Shown piece after piece: positions 36,121 to 45,177 of a stretch of DNA of 64,000 bases (position 1 is the stretch's first letter; every line of letters starts with the position of its first letter). The stretch is from CAVSJR01 sp963728285. Its GTDB lineage: Bacteria > Actinomycetota > UBA4738 > HRBIN12. Below the pieces are notes generated by a model, which saw only the letters and a program-made list of their open reading frames with translations, had not been told where the DNA came from and ran no database searches. The position numbers and the translations under genes were made by a program. The stretch is taken from assembly GCA_963728285.1 (NCBI GenBank), contig CAVSJR010000005.1:434001-498000 (forward strand), written 5' to 3'.

Positions 36121-37356
36121 TCAGCCCGCCGAGCGGAGCGCGACGACCGCGTTCTGGCCGCCGAATCCGAACGAGTCGGAGATCGCGAACCTTACGTCCG
36201 CCTCCCGCGGCGAGTTGGGGACGACGTCGAGGTCGCAGTCGGGATCGGGCGTCTCGTAGTGGATGGTCGGGGGGATCACGCCCCGCTGGATGGCGAGCGC
36301 GCAGACCGCGGCCTCGACGGCGCCCGCGGCGCCGAGCATGTGGCCGGTCATGGACTTCGTCGACGAGACGGCGGTCCGGTAGGCATGGTCCTCGCCCAGG
36401 GCGGCCTTGATCGCGAGCGTCTCCGAGGCGTCGTTCAGCTGCGTCGAGGTCCCGTGGGCGTTCACGTAGTCCACGACGGCCGCCTCCTCGCCGGCGTCCT
36501 CGAGCGCGCGACGGATCGCCAGCGCGGCGCCGGTGCCCTTGGGATCCGGCGCGGTGATGTGGAAGGCGTCGGCCGAGGCGCCGTAGCCGGCGACCTCCGC
36601 GTAGACGCGCGCCCCGCGGGCTCGGGCCCGGCCCTCCTCCTCGAGCACGAGCGAGCAGGCTCCCTCCGACAGGACGAACCCGTCGCGCGCGGCGTCGAAC
36701 GGCCGGCTCGCCGTCTCGGGATCGGGGTTCTTCGTGAGCGCCTGCATCTGCGCGAACGCCGCCACGGTGAGGGGCAGGGTGGCCGACTCGCTGCCGCCGA
36801 CGAGCGCGAGGTCGAGCAGGCCGTCCCCGATCATCCGGTATCCCTCGCCGACGGCGTGCGAGCCCGACGCGCAGGCGGAGATCGTCGCGAAGTTGGGCCC
36901 CGTGATGCCCAGCCACATCGCGATGTGCCCGGCCGGCGCGTTCGCCATGAGCGCGGGGACCATGAAGGGGCTCACGCGGCCCGGGCCCTTCTCGAGCAGC
37001 ACCGAATGCTGCTGGAGAAGCGTCTCGATCCCGCCGATCCCGGTGGCGAAGACGACGCCGCCACGCTCGGCCCCGACCTCCGGGTTGCCGGCGTCCTCCC
37101 ACGCCAGCTTCGCCGATGCGATGGAGAAGTGCGTGAACCGGTCGGTGCGCCGTGCCTCCTTCTTGTCCATCCAGCGATCCGGCTCGAAGTCGGCGACCTC
37201 GCCGGCGACCGTCACGGGCAGGTCCGACGGGTCGAACCGCTGGATCCTGCGGATCCCGTTTCGACCGGTCGTCAGGCCCGTCCAGAACTCCTCGATCCCC
37301 GTGCCCACTGGGGTGACCGGCCCGATCCCGGTGACGACGACCTTGCGCTTGGTCAC
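36121..37356 (-). CDS. fabF: Beta-ketoacyl-ACP synthase II
   Basis: Condensing enzyme for chain elongation in type II fatty-acid synthesis. Active-site Cys in SACASGSHAVGEGYR, and the two catalytic His in VNAHGTSTQLND and SMTGHMLGAAGA. 411 residues. The GTG start at 37356 has GAGGAG 4 nt upstream. It is the last gene of the minus-strand fab operon and follows acpP by 28 bp. Confidence 0.96.
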   Translation of the reverse strand: MTKRKVVVTGIGPVTPVGTGIEEFWTGLTTGRNGIRRIQRFDPSDLPVTVAGEVADFEPDRWMDKKEARRTDRFTHFSIASAKLAWEDAGNPEVGAERGGVVFATGIGGIETLLQQHSVLLEKGPGRVSPFMVPALMANAPAGHIAMWLGITGPNFATISACASGSHAVGEGYRMIGDGLLDLALVGGSESATLPLTVAAFAQMQALTKNPDPETASRPFDAARDGFVLSEGACSLVLEEEGRARARGARVYAEVAGYGASADAFHITAPDPKGTGAALAIRRALEDAGEEAAVVDYVNAHGTSTQLNDASETLAIKAALGEDHAYRTAVSSTKSMTGHMLGAAGAVEAAVCALAIQRGVIPPTIHYETPDPDCDLDVVPNSPREADVRFAISDSFGFGGQNAVVALRSAG

Positions 37357-37384
37357 GATGCTCCTCGACGCGCGTCCGCCGCGC

Positions 37385-37633
37385 CTAGGCCCCCAGCTTG
37401 GACGCGACCAAATCGACGGCCTGGCCGACGGTCTTGACGCTCTCCATCTCCTCCTCGGGGATCTCGATGCTCCACTCCTCCTCGAGGGCGAGCACCGCCT
37501 CGACGAGGTCGAGCGAGTCGGCGTTCAGGTCCTCCGCGAACCGAGCGTCGGGCACGACCTGCGCCTCGTCCACGGCGAGCTGCTCGGCCAGCACCTTCTG
37601 GACCCGAGTCTGGATCTCTTCCTTGTCTGCCAT
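37385..37633 (-). CDS. acpP: Acyl carrier protein
   Basis: 82-residue carrier of the growing fatty acid. The phosphopantetheine attachment Ser is in LNADSLDLVEAV, and the helical, acidic composition (EEEWSIEIPEEEMESV) is typical. The ATG at 37633 has GGAGGCAGG upstream; the open frame further upstream is not ACP-like. It sits between fabG and fabF as in many bacteria. Confidence 0.96.
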   Translation of the reverse strand: MADKEEIQTRVQKVLAEQLAVDEAQVVPDARFAEDLNADSLDLVEAVLALEEEWSIEIPEEEMESVKTVGQAVDLVASKLGA

Positions 37634-37697
37634 CCTGCCTCCTTGATCGGCGCTCGGGGACCTGGCCCGCGACCCCGAGACTGTATCCACTGTTTCG

Positions 37698-38441
37698 CTA
37701 GGCGGTGAGGCCGCCGTCGACGGGGACGACCGCCCCATTCACGTAGGACGCCCGGTCGGACATGAGGAACACGACGACGTCGGCGATCTCCTCGAGCGTG
37801 GCCGTCCTCCCCAGGGGCGTCTGATCGACGTAGACGGCGCGGGCCTCGTCGGACAGATGCGACGTCATCTCGGTGTCGGCGAGCCCGGGACACACGGCGT
37901 TCACCGTGATGCCCTTGGCGCCCACCTCGCGCGCCAGCGATTTCGTCATCCCGACGAGCGCGCTCTTCGTCGCGGCGTAGACGGTCTGTCCCGCGTTCCC
38001 GCGCAACGCGACCGCCGAGGACATGTTGACGATCCTGCCCCACTTGGCGCGGAGCATCCCGCGCAGCGCGGCCTGCGAGCACAGGAACGATCCGCGCACG
38101 TTCGTGGCCATCACCCGGTCGAAGACATCGAAGTTGTACTTGAGCAGCAGGCCGTCCTGGGACAGCCCGGCGTTGTTCACGAGGCCCGTGACCTGGCCGA
38201 GGGAGCCGGTGACCTCGCGGAACGCCTCGGCGACGGATGCCTCGTCGGCGGCGTCGAGGCGGACCGCCATTCCCTCGCCGCCGGCGGCCTCGATCGCCTC
38301 GACCGTCTCCTTCGCGTCGGGCTCGCTGGAGCGGTAGCCCACCGCGACCTCCCAGCCGCCCCTCGCCAGCGCGAGGCCGCACGCGCGCCCGATCCCGCGG
38401 GAGCCGCCGGTGACGACCGCGATACGGCGCGGCTGGCTCAC
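37698..38441 (-). CDS. fabG: 3-oxoacyl-ACP reductase
   Basis: NADPH-dependent short-chain dehydrogenase of the FASII cycle. Cofactor motif VVTGGSRGIGRACGLAL, NNAG in GLVNNAGLSQDG, catalytic Ser in NMSSAVAL and YxxxK as YAATK. 247 residues. The GTG start overlaps the fabH stop (GTGA), indicating coupling. A long open frame upstream on the same strand is antisense-like noise over fabH. Confidence 0.95.
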   Translation of the reverse strand: MSQPRRIAVVTGGSRGIGRACGLALARGGWEVAVGYRSSEPDAKETVEAIEAAGGEGMAVRLDAADEASVAEAFREVTGSLGQVTGLVNNAGLSQDGLLLKYNFDVFDRVMATNVRGSFLCSQAALRGMLRAKWGRIVNMSSAVALRGNAGQTVYAATKSALVGMTKSLAREVGAKGITVNAVCPGLADTEMTSHLSDEARAVYVDQTPLGRTATLEEIADVVVFLMSDRASYVNGAVVPVDGGLTA

Positions 38442-39442
38442 TCGGCGTGCTCCGGGCCCGTCCACCGCACGAGGTTGGCGCCCCACGCGAGGCCGGCGCC
38501 GAACGAGGTGAGCAGCACGAGCGAGCCCGGACGCACGCGCCCGGCATGCCATGCCCGATCGAGCGCGATGGGAATCGACGCCGCGGATGTGTTGCCGACG
38601 TCGGCGACGTCGACGACCGCGCGGTCTCCGGTGATGCCGAGCCGGTCGGCGACCGCGTTCATGATCCTCGCGTTCGCCTGATGGGGGATGAGCAGGTCCA
38701 CGTCGTCGGCCGTATAGCCCGACTTCTCCAGCAGCTCGGCGCACGCGCCCGCCATCTCCACGACGGCGCGCTTGAAGACCTCGCGCCCGTTCGGCATCCG
38801 GATGTTGTGATCGCGGGCGGCGACGGTCTCCACGGAGGCCGGGTGAACCGTTCCCCCGGCGGGGATGATGAGGATCTCGGCGGCGGTGCCGTCCGCGCCG
38901 AGCACCGACCCGATCACGCCCGGCTCGTCCGACGGCCGGAGCACGAGCGCGCCCGCGCCGTCCCCGAACAGGATGCACGTTCCACGGTCGGTCATGTCCA
39001 GGACGCGCGACAGCACCTCGGCGCCGATCACGAGCACCGTCTCGGCGGCGCCCGACTCGACGAACGCGGTCGCCGTCGACATCGCGTACGAGAAGCCCGC
39101 GCACGCCGCGTTGACGTCGAACGCCGGACAGGAGATGCCGAGCTTGCGCTGGACCCAGACCGCGGTCGAGGGGATGGGGGTGTCGGGGGAGAGCGTCCCG
39201 AGGACGATGAGGTCGACGTGCTCCGGGGCGATCCCCGCCGCCTCGAGGGCCCGGCGCGCGGCGGCGGCCGCGAGATCCGAGGTGACCTCGTCGTCGGCCG
39301 CGAAGCGGCGTTGGACGATGCCCGTCCGCTCCCGGATCCATTCGTCGCTCGTCTGGAGGGACTCGAAGAAGTCGTTCGAGACGACGCGCTCCGGCAGCGA
39401 GGATCCCGTCCCGGCGACGGCGGCATGGCGCCGGCCGGTCAC
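38438..39442 (-). CDS. fabH: Beta-ketoacyl-ACP synthase III
   Basis: Starts fatty-acid synthesis by condensing acyl-CoA with malonyl-ACP. Catalytic Cys114 in NAACAGFSYA, His in LIPHQANARI, Asn in VGNTSAASIP. 334 residues. Both ends overlap neighbours by 4 nt, so translation is coupled across the operon. The substrate pocket cannot tell straight-chain from branched primers. Confidence 0.95.
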   Translation of the reverse strand: MTGRRHAAVAGTGSSLPERVVSNDFFESLQTSDEWIRERTGIVQRRFAADDEVTSDLAAAAARRALEAAGIAPEHVDLIVLGTLSPDTPIPSTAVWVQRKLGISCPAFDVNAACAGFSYAMSTATAFVESGAAETVLVIGAEVLSRVLDMTDRGTCILFGDGAGALVLRPSDEPGVIGSVLGADGTAAEILIIPAGGTVHPASVETVAARDHNIRMPNGREVFKRAVVEMAGACAELLEKSGYTADDVDLLIPHQANARIMNAVADRLGITGDRAVVDVADVGNTSAASIPIALDRAWHAGRVRPGSLVLLTSFGAGLAWGANLVRWTGPEHAE

Positions 39443-39696
39443 GCCTGCGGCTCCCCGGCCTCCATCCAGGCGACGGGCTGTCCGGCCTTCACCGGCTCGC
39501 CGTCGCGCGTCAGGACGCCCCCCATCGCTCCGCTCACGGGAGCGAGGATAACGTCCGACCGACCCTCATGCTCGATCCGCGCAACCGCCTCCCCGTGCTC
39601 GATCCACTCCCGTCCCCCGCGAAAGTGCCTGGGGGGCAGCACCCGGACCCTTCCCGGAACCGGTGCCACCATCAGGGTGATCGGAAAGGCGCTCAC
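39439..39696 (-). CDS. Small biotinyl/lipoyl-domain-like protein lacking the attachment lysine
   Basis: An 85-residue all-beta protein resembling a biotinyl/lipoyl carrier: MVAPVPGRV at the start, then VILAPVSGAMGGVLTRDGEP and VKAGQPVAWME, which match the second half of a biotin carrier (APxxG...GxxVxxGQ). Where carriers have the modified Lys (MKM), the sequence is EHEGRSDVI and there is no Lys; Gly or Arg takes its place. It cannot be biotinylated there in the usual way. It lies inside the fab operon with 4-nt overlaps on both sides (fabD stop and fabH start), so it is translated with them. Its function is unknown. Confidence 0.65.
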   Translation of the reverse strand: MSAFPITLMVAPVPGRVRVLPPRHFRGGREWIEHGEAVARIEHEGRSDVILAPVSGAMGGVLTRDGEPVKAGQPVAWMEAGEPQA

Positions 39697-40625
39697 CCGA
39701 CCGTCTCCTCCGTCCGCCGCCTCGCGAACTCGATCGCCTGCTCGGGTGCCCCGACGGCGATCGCCCGGGCATCCGGCAGCGTCCTCTTCACCAGCTTGGC
39801 GAGCACGTCGCCGGGCCCCGCCTCCACGAATGTTTCGAACCCGGCGTCGCCCAGGGTTCGCATCGAGCGTTCCCAGCGGACCGGGGAGACGACGTGGCGC
39901 GCGAGGAGATCGCGAAAGGCCGTCCGGTCGCCGATCAGCCGGCCGCTCACGTTCGCGGCCACGGGGAATCGCGGATCCTCGAAGGAGGCGGTCGACAGGG
40001 CATCCCGCATGCGAACGACCGCCGACTGCATGAGCGGGGAGTGAAACGCGCCGGCGACGTTCAGCCGGACCGCGCGCGCCCGTCGGCTCCGTGCCGCCTC
40101 CTCGGCTCGCTCGATCGCCTCGACCGACCCGGACAGCACCACTTGCTTCGGCGCGTTCTCGTTCGCGACCGCGAGGACGTCGCCGCGCCCCGCGATCTCG
40201 CAGATCTCGGCGGCATCCGCCGCGGACAGCCCGAGCAGCGCGGTCATCGTGCCGGGCCGCTCCATCGCCGCCGCCTGCATGGCGCGCCCGCGCTCCGCCA
40301 CGAGCGCCATGGCGTCCGGAAAGGTCAGCGCGCCGGCCGCGACGAGCGCGGCGAACTCTCCCAGCGAATGCCCCGCGGCCGCCTCCACCCGGACGCCCTG
40401 GGCCTCCAGCACGCTCCAGGCCGCCACATCGCACGCGAGCAGGGCCGGCTGGGCGAACTCCGTCGTCGCGAGGAGCTCCTCGTCGCGGCACGCCGCCACG
40501 ACGTCCCTGCCGAGCGCGGAGGAGGCCTGATCCAGCACGGCCGCGCCGGCGTCATGCGTCGTCCACGGATCGGCCATGCCGGGGTACTGCGAGCCCTGTC
40601 CGGGAAACAGCAGAGCGAGTGCCAC
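39693..40625 (-). CDS. fabD: Malonyl-CoA:ACP transacylase
   Basis: Loads malonyl groups onto ACP. LFPGQGSQYPGM opens the protein, the nucleophile Ser87 is in AAGHSLGEFAAL, and catalytic His is in GAFHSPLMQ. About 310 residues. I prefer GTG 40625 over the ATG at 40631: the Shine-Dalgarno AAGGGG is 7 nt before the GTG but abuts the ATG, and relatives start at this residue. It is first in the operon fabD, biotinyl-like gene, fabH, fabG, acpP, fabF. Confidence 0.94.
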   Translation of the reverse strand: MALALLFPGQGSQYPGMADPWTTHDAGAAVLDQASSALGRDVVAACRDEELLATTEFAQPALLACDVAAWSVLEAQGVRVEAAAGHSLGEFAALVAAGALTFPDAMALVAERGRAMQAAAMERPGTMTALLGLSAADAAEICEIAGRGDVLAVANENAPKQVVLSGSVEAIERAEEAARSRRARAVRLNVAGAFHSPLMQSAVVRMRDALSTASFEDPRFPVAANVSGRLIGDRTAFRDLLARHVVSPVRWERSMRTLGDAGFETFVEAGPGDVLAKLVKRTLPDARAIAVGAPEQAIEFARRRTEETVG

Positions 40626-40742
40626 GGGCATTCCCCTTGTCGCGACGGAGCACGCGCGAGTGCGCGTCCATCTCCATTAGACCGCATCCGGCGGGAGGGG
40701 GTTACCCGGGCCCAGGGCGGGCAACCCATCTGTGCAGCTAGG

Positions 40743-40771
40743 TTGCCAGTTTCGGACGCGTCCGGTAGAAC
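40743..40771 (+). promoter_or_regulatory. Promoter of the mre operon
   Basis: TTGCCA (40743-40748), a 17-nt spacer and TAGAAC (40766-40771) form a good -35/-10 pair. The mreB ATG is 12 nt downstream, so the leader is at most a few nucleotides. It stands in the 158-bp gap that also drives the divergent fab operon. Confidence 0.55.
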
Positions 40772-40783
40772 ACACGAGAGCCC

Positions 40784-41869
40784 ATGGCCGAGAGGGTTCA
40801 GCGAAACTCCGTGTCCCCAGGATCCAGAACATCGGGTACTGAGGGATTTTTGGGGTTCCTTGGTCGCGATATGGCCGTCGACCTTGGAACCGCCAACACG
40901 CTCGTCTACGTACGCGGACGAGGCGTGGTCTTAAACGAGCCCTCCGTTGTCGCCATCAACACCCTGACCGGTGCGATCCTCGCCGTCGGCGCGGAGGCCA
41001 AGCGAATGATCGGACGAACGCCGTCGCACATCCAAGCGGTTCGCCCCCTGAAGGACGGCGTCATCGCGGACTTCGACGTCACCGAGAAGATGCTCCGGTA
41101 CTTCATCCAGCGGGTGCACAAGCGCCGTCTGCTGGCGAAGCCCCGCGTGGTCATCTGCGTCCCGTCGGGCATCACCGGCGTCGAGCAACGCGCGGTCGAG
41201 GAGGCGTCGATCGCGGCCGGCGCGCGGCGCGCCTACATCGTCGAGGAGCCGATGGCCGCGGCGATCGGTGCCGGACTGCCGATCCACGAGCCGACGGGCA
41301 ACATGGTCGTCGACATCGGCGGCGGCACGACCGAGGTGGCCATCATCTCGCTCGGCGGCATCGTCACGTCGACGTCGATTCGCATCGGCGGCGACGAGCT
41401 CGACGAGGCGATCATCCAGCACGTCAAGAAGGAGTACTCGCTGCTGCTCGGCGAACGTACGTCCGAGGCGATCAAGCTCGCCATCGCGTCGGTGTATCCG
41501 ATGCCGGAGGAGCTCATCGCCGAGATCAAGGGCCGCGACCTCGTGTCCGGCCTGCCCAAGACCATCACCATCACCGCCGAGGAGATCCGGCGGGCGATCG
41601 AGGAGCCGGTGAACGCCATCATCGACGCGATCAAGGGAACCCTCGACCGCACGCCCCCGGAGCTCGCCGCCGACATCATGGACAAAGGCATCGTTCTGAC
41701 CGGTGGGGGAGCGCTCCTTCGTGGCCTCGACAAGCGGCTCCGTCACGAGACCGGGATGCCGGTCCACATCGCCGAGACGCCGCTCCAGGCGGTCGTCCTC
41801 GGCTCCGGCAAGTGCCTGGAGGAGTTCGAGGTCCTGCAGCGGGTGTTGGTGAGCCCTTCGCGTCGATAG
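40784..41869 (+). CDS. mreB: Rod-shape-determining actin MreB
   Basis: Actin-like filament protein that guides lateral cell-wall synthesis. Phosphate and nucleotide motifs: AVDLGTANTLVYV, VDIGGGTTEVA, and GIVLTGGGALLRGLDKRL. 361 residues; about 20 residues precede the usual MreB start, so an internal ATG at 40871 is possible. It heads mreB-mreC-mreD-mrdA-rodA, implying a rod-shaped cell with an elongasome. Confidence 0.96.
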   Translation: MAERVQRNSVSPGSRTSGTEGFLGFLGRDMAVDLGTANTLVYVRGRGVVLNEPSVVAINTLTGAILAVGAEAKRMIGRTPSHIQAVRPLKDGVIADFDVTEKMLRYFIQRVHKRRLLAKPRVVICVPSGITGVEQRAVEEASIAAGARRAYIVEEPMAAAIGAGLPIHEPTGNMVVDIGGGTTEVAIISLGGIVTSTSIRIGGDELDEAIIQHVKKEYSLLLGERTSEAIKLAIASVYPMPEELIAEIKGRDLVSGLPKTITITAEEIRRAIEEPVNAIIDAIKGTLDRTPPELAADIMDKGIVLTGGGALLRGLDKRLRHETGMPVHIAETPLQAVVLGSGKCLEEFEVLQRVLVSPSRR

Positions 41870-41879
41870 GACGTCGCCC

Positions 41880-42725
41880 ATGGCGATGAGGACCAAGACG
41901 CGCAGCACGCGCCTCCTCGTGATCGTCCTCGTCTCCATCTCCCTGGCAACCATCACGGTCGACTACCGGCAGGGCGAGGATGGCCCCCTGTCCGGCCTCG
42001 GCCGCAACGCGATCGCCCTGATGGCGCCGCTGCAGGAGGCGATCTCCGCCGTGACGCGCCCGGTCGGCGAGTTCGCGTCGAGCATCGGCGAGCTGCCGTC
42101 GCTGCGCCGCGAGCGCGACGCGCTCCAGTCCCAGCTCGAGCAGGCGCGCGCCAACCTCGTCCAGTACCAGTCCCTGAGCCAGGACTACGACGAGCTCCTC
42201 GCGCAGACGCGGCTGGCGGCGTCGGTCGATCCGGACTACGTCACCGGCCTCGTGATCGCCAACTCGCCGAGCAACTTCGAGTCGGTGATCATCATCAACA
42301 AGGGATCCGAGGACGGCGTGAAACAGAACATGGCCGCGGTCGCGAGCGCGGGCCTCGTGGGCCACGTCGTGCGCGTGACCTCGACCACCGCCTACGTCGA
42401 GCTCATCACCGATCGGAACTCGGGCGTCGCCGCGAGGCTCGTCCACGCCGACGAGACGGGGCTGCTCGAGGGCGACGGCGACGCCGACATGAAGATGAGC
42501 CCCGACCCGACGGCGGTCGCGCAGATCCCGAGCAACGAGACCGTCGTGACGACGAGCTATCACGTCGCCGGTGGCGAGGGCCTGTACCCGCCGAACATCC
42601 CGATCGGAACGGTGTCGCGCGTCTTCGCCGATCCGACCGGGTTCACGACGAGCGTGACGGTGCGCCCCGCGGTCGACTTCTCGACGCTCAAGTTCGTGTC
42701 GGTCGTCAAGAACGAAGGCGGGTAG
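41880..42725 (+). CDS. mreC: Rod-shape-determining protein MreC
   Basis: Scaffold of the elongasome. N-terminal membrane anchor (LLVIVLVSISLATITVD), a coiled coil (LPSLRRERDALQSQLEQARA) and the periplasmic beta-domain (VTGLVIANSPSNFESVIIIN, GSEDGVKQNMAAV, GLVGHVVRV). 281 residues. It starts 10 bp after mreB and ends 11 bp before mreD. Confidence 0.94.
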   Translation: MAMRTKTRSTRLLVIVLVSISLATITVDYRQGEDGPLSGLGRNAIALMAPLQEAISAVTRPVGEFASSIGELPSLRRERDALQSQLEQARANLVQYQSLSQDYDELLAQTRLAASVDPDYVTGLVIANSPSNFESVIIINKGSEDGVKQNMAAVASAGLVGHVVRVTSTTAYVELITDRNSGVAARLVHADETGLLEGDGDADMKMSPDPTAVAQIPSNETVVTTSYHVAGGEGLYPPNIPIGTVSRVFADPTGFTTSVTVRPAVDFSTLKFVSVVKNEGG

Positions 42726-42736
42726 CCTGATCCCTC

Positions 42737-43243
42737 GTGCGCCGCGTCCTCGTGCTCATCGTCGTGCTCGTCACCGCCCTGCTGTTGCAGACGACGATCT
42801 TCTCCGACGTGACGCTGGTCCGGGCGAAGCCGGAGCTCGTCTATCTCGTCGCGATCGTGTTCGCCATCCTCGAGGGACCCAACGCCGGCGCCGTCGTCGG
42901 GTTCTTCGGCGGCATGGCGCAGGACTTCCTCTCGACCGCGCCGAAGGGCATCACGGCGCTCACCCTGACGTTGCTCGGCTACGTCATCGGGTTGCTCCGC
43001 CAATACATCGTGTCGCCGTCCCCGGCGCTGCCGACGCTCCTCGTGGCGATCGGCACCTTCGCCGGCGTGATGTTTCACGGGCTCGTCTCCTTCCTGCTGG
43101 GGCAGCTGAGCGAGCCCTTCATCGATCTCGTGCGCATCGCGGCGCTCTCCGCCCTCTACAACGCGATCCTCACGCCCTTGCTGTTCCCGGTGATCCGGCG
43201 GCTGGCGGAGGGGTCGCAGACCCAGCGGGTGCATCGGTGGTGA
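42737..43243 (+). CDS. mreD: Rod-shape-determining protein MreD
   Basis: Small integral membrane protein of the elongasome. 168 residues with about five helices and the family motif PNAGAVVGFFGGMAQDFLS. The start is GTG 42737; TAGCCT 8 nt upstream may be an internal leaderless promoter. It ends 7 bp before mrdA. Confidence 0.88.
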   Translation: MRRVLVLIVVLVTALLLQTTIFSDVTLVRAKPELVYLVAIVFAILEGPNAGAVVGFFGGMAQDFLSTAPKGITALTLTLLGYVIGLLRQYIVSPSPALPTLLVAIGTFAGVMFHGLVSFLLGQLSEPFIDLVRIAALSALYNAILTPLLFPVIRRLAEGSQTQRVHRW

Positions 43244-43250
43244 TCCCTTC

Positions 43251-45177
43251 ATGACCGAGGGACGCGCGGGCACCCGCCTGAAGCTCCTCGCCCTGCTCGT
43301 GGCCTTCATGTTCTGCGCGCTCACGGTCCGCCTGTGGTACCTGCAGGTCCTCGCCAGCGAGCAGTTGGCCGCGGAGGCCAACGACAACTTCATCCGCCTC
43401 GTCGAGACGCCCGCCCACCGCGGCCGGATCCTCGACTCGCAGGGGCGCATCCTCGTCGACAACCGGCCGAGCAGGGACGTGATGGTCAACGAGGATGCCC
43501 TCGGGGAGGACGCCGAGCAGACCATCTACCGGCTCGCGAAGCTCCTCGACATGCGCGTCCGGGACATCACGAAGGCGCTCAAGGATCCGAAGTACTACGA
43601 CTACCAACCGGTCCCCGTGGCCTTCGACGTGCCGCAGAACATCGAGCTCTACATCGGCGAGCACAAGATGCAGTTCCGGGGCGTGGACGTCGAGAACGTG
43701 CCGGTGCGGACCTATCCGGAGGGGGATCTCGCGGCCCACGTGCTCGGCTACACGGGCCAGATCACGGCGCCGCAGCTTCACAGCCCGGCCTTCAAGGGCT
43801 ACGACCAGGCCGACCAGGTGGGGCAGGCCGGCATCGAGTCGACCTACGAGCGGTGGCTCCAGGGCACCAAGGGCGTCGTCAAGTACCGCGTCGACGCCGC
43901 CGGCCACAACCTCGGCGAGATCGGAAGCCAGGAGCCTGTCGCCGGCGACGACCTCGTCCTGAACCTGGACGCGAGGATGCAGAGGATCGCGGAGAACAGC
44001 CTCCACTACGGGCTGGCCCAGGCGCGCCGCATCGTGGACACCGACTCCGGCGTGCCGCTTCACGGCGACGGCCGGCGCGGTGGTCGTCATGGAGCCGGAC
44101 GGGGCGGTCAAGGCGATCGGCTCGTGGCCGACCTTCGATCCCTCGATCCTTTCGAGCGGCCTCGGCGATGAGATCCAGGCGCTGTACGACGACGATCGCG
44201 CGCCGCTGTTCGATCGCGCCGTGCAGGCGCAGTACCCGCCGGGCTCGACGTTCAAGCCGTTCATCGCGCTGTCGGCCGTCCGGGAGGGCATCGCGTCGCT
44301 GAGCGGATCGTATGAGTGCCCCTCCTCCTACGAGGCGCCCGGCGACACCTCGCACACGGTGTTCCACAACTGGAGCGACTCGTACCTCGGCAGCTTCTCG
44401 ATCGCCAACGCGCTCAAGTACTCCTGCGACACGGTGTTCTATCCGTGGGGATTCAGCTTCTATCAGCGCTACGCCGCCACGAAGGACGAGAAGGAGCCGT
44501 TGCAGCCGATGCAGCGCGACCTTCGCCAGTTCGGCTTCGGGCGTCCCACCGGCCTCGACCTGCCGCAGGAGGGGGCCGGCCGGATCCCCGACGCCGCCTG
44601 GATCCGCGAGCAACACGAGGCGGACCCGAAGGCCTACCCCTACGACTTCCTCCTGCCCGGCGACTTCATCCAGATGACGATCGGGCAGGGCGCGGTCACG
44701 GTCACGCCGCTGCAGCTCGCGGCGGCGTATGCCGCGATCGCGAACGGCGGGCAGCTCTGCGAGCCGCGGCTGGCCGCCGAGGTCGTTGCGCCCCGCCCCG
44801 GACGCGACAAGCCCGTGCGACCGATCAAGTCCGACTGCCGCAAGCTCCCCTACTCGCCCCAGCAGCTCAACTACATCCAGGCCGCCCTCGGAACCGTGCC
44901 GCAGAGCGGCGGGACGGCCGCCACCGCGTTCCAGGGGTTCCCCTTCGCGCGCGTCTCGGTCGCGGGCAAGACCGGGACGGCCGAGGTCCCGCCGTTCCAG
45001 GACTATTCGTGGTTCGCGGCCACCGCGTCGGCGGGCAGGGACGAATACATCGTCGTGGCGATGGTGGAGCAGGGCGGGCACGGCTCGACGACCGCCGCCC
45101 CGATCGTGCGAAACGTCATCGAGGGCCTCTTCGGGCTGGAGCAGTCGGGCTTCGTCAACGGCGGGACGGCGGACTGA
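43251..45177 (+). CDS. mrdA: Penicillin-binding protein 2, elongation transpeptidase (one frame break)
   Basis: Cross-links peptidoglycan with RodA. N-terminal membrane helix (LLALLVAFMFCALTVRLWYL), pedestal domain with RGRILDSQGRILVDN, then the transpeptidase: SxxK as STFK in YPPGSTFKPF, the second motif in KYSCDTVFYPWG, KTG in VAGKTGTAE. The frame changes near 44061 (DSGVPL to TATAGAVVVMEPDG). One extra base explains it and the corrected 641-residue protein is complete. The stop overlaps the rodA start (TGATG). Since mrdA is normally needed for rod growth, sequencing error is more likely than decay. Confidence 0.93.
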
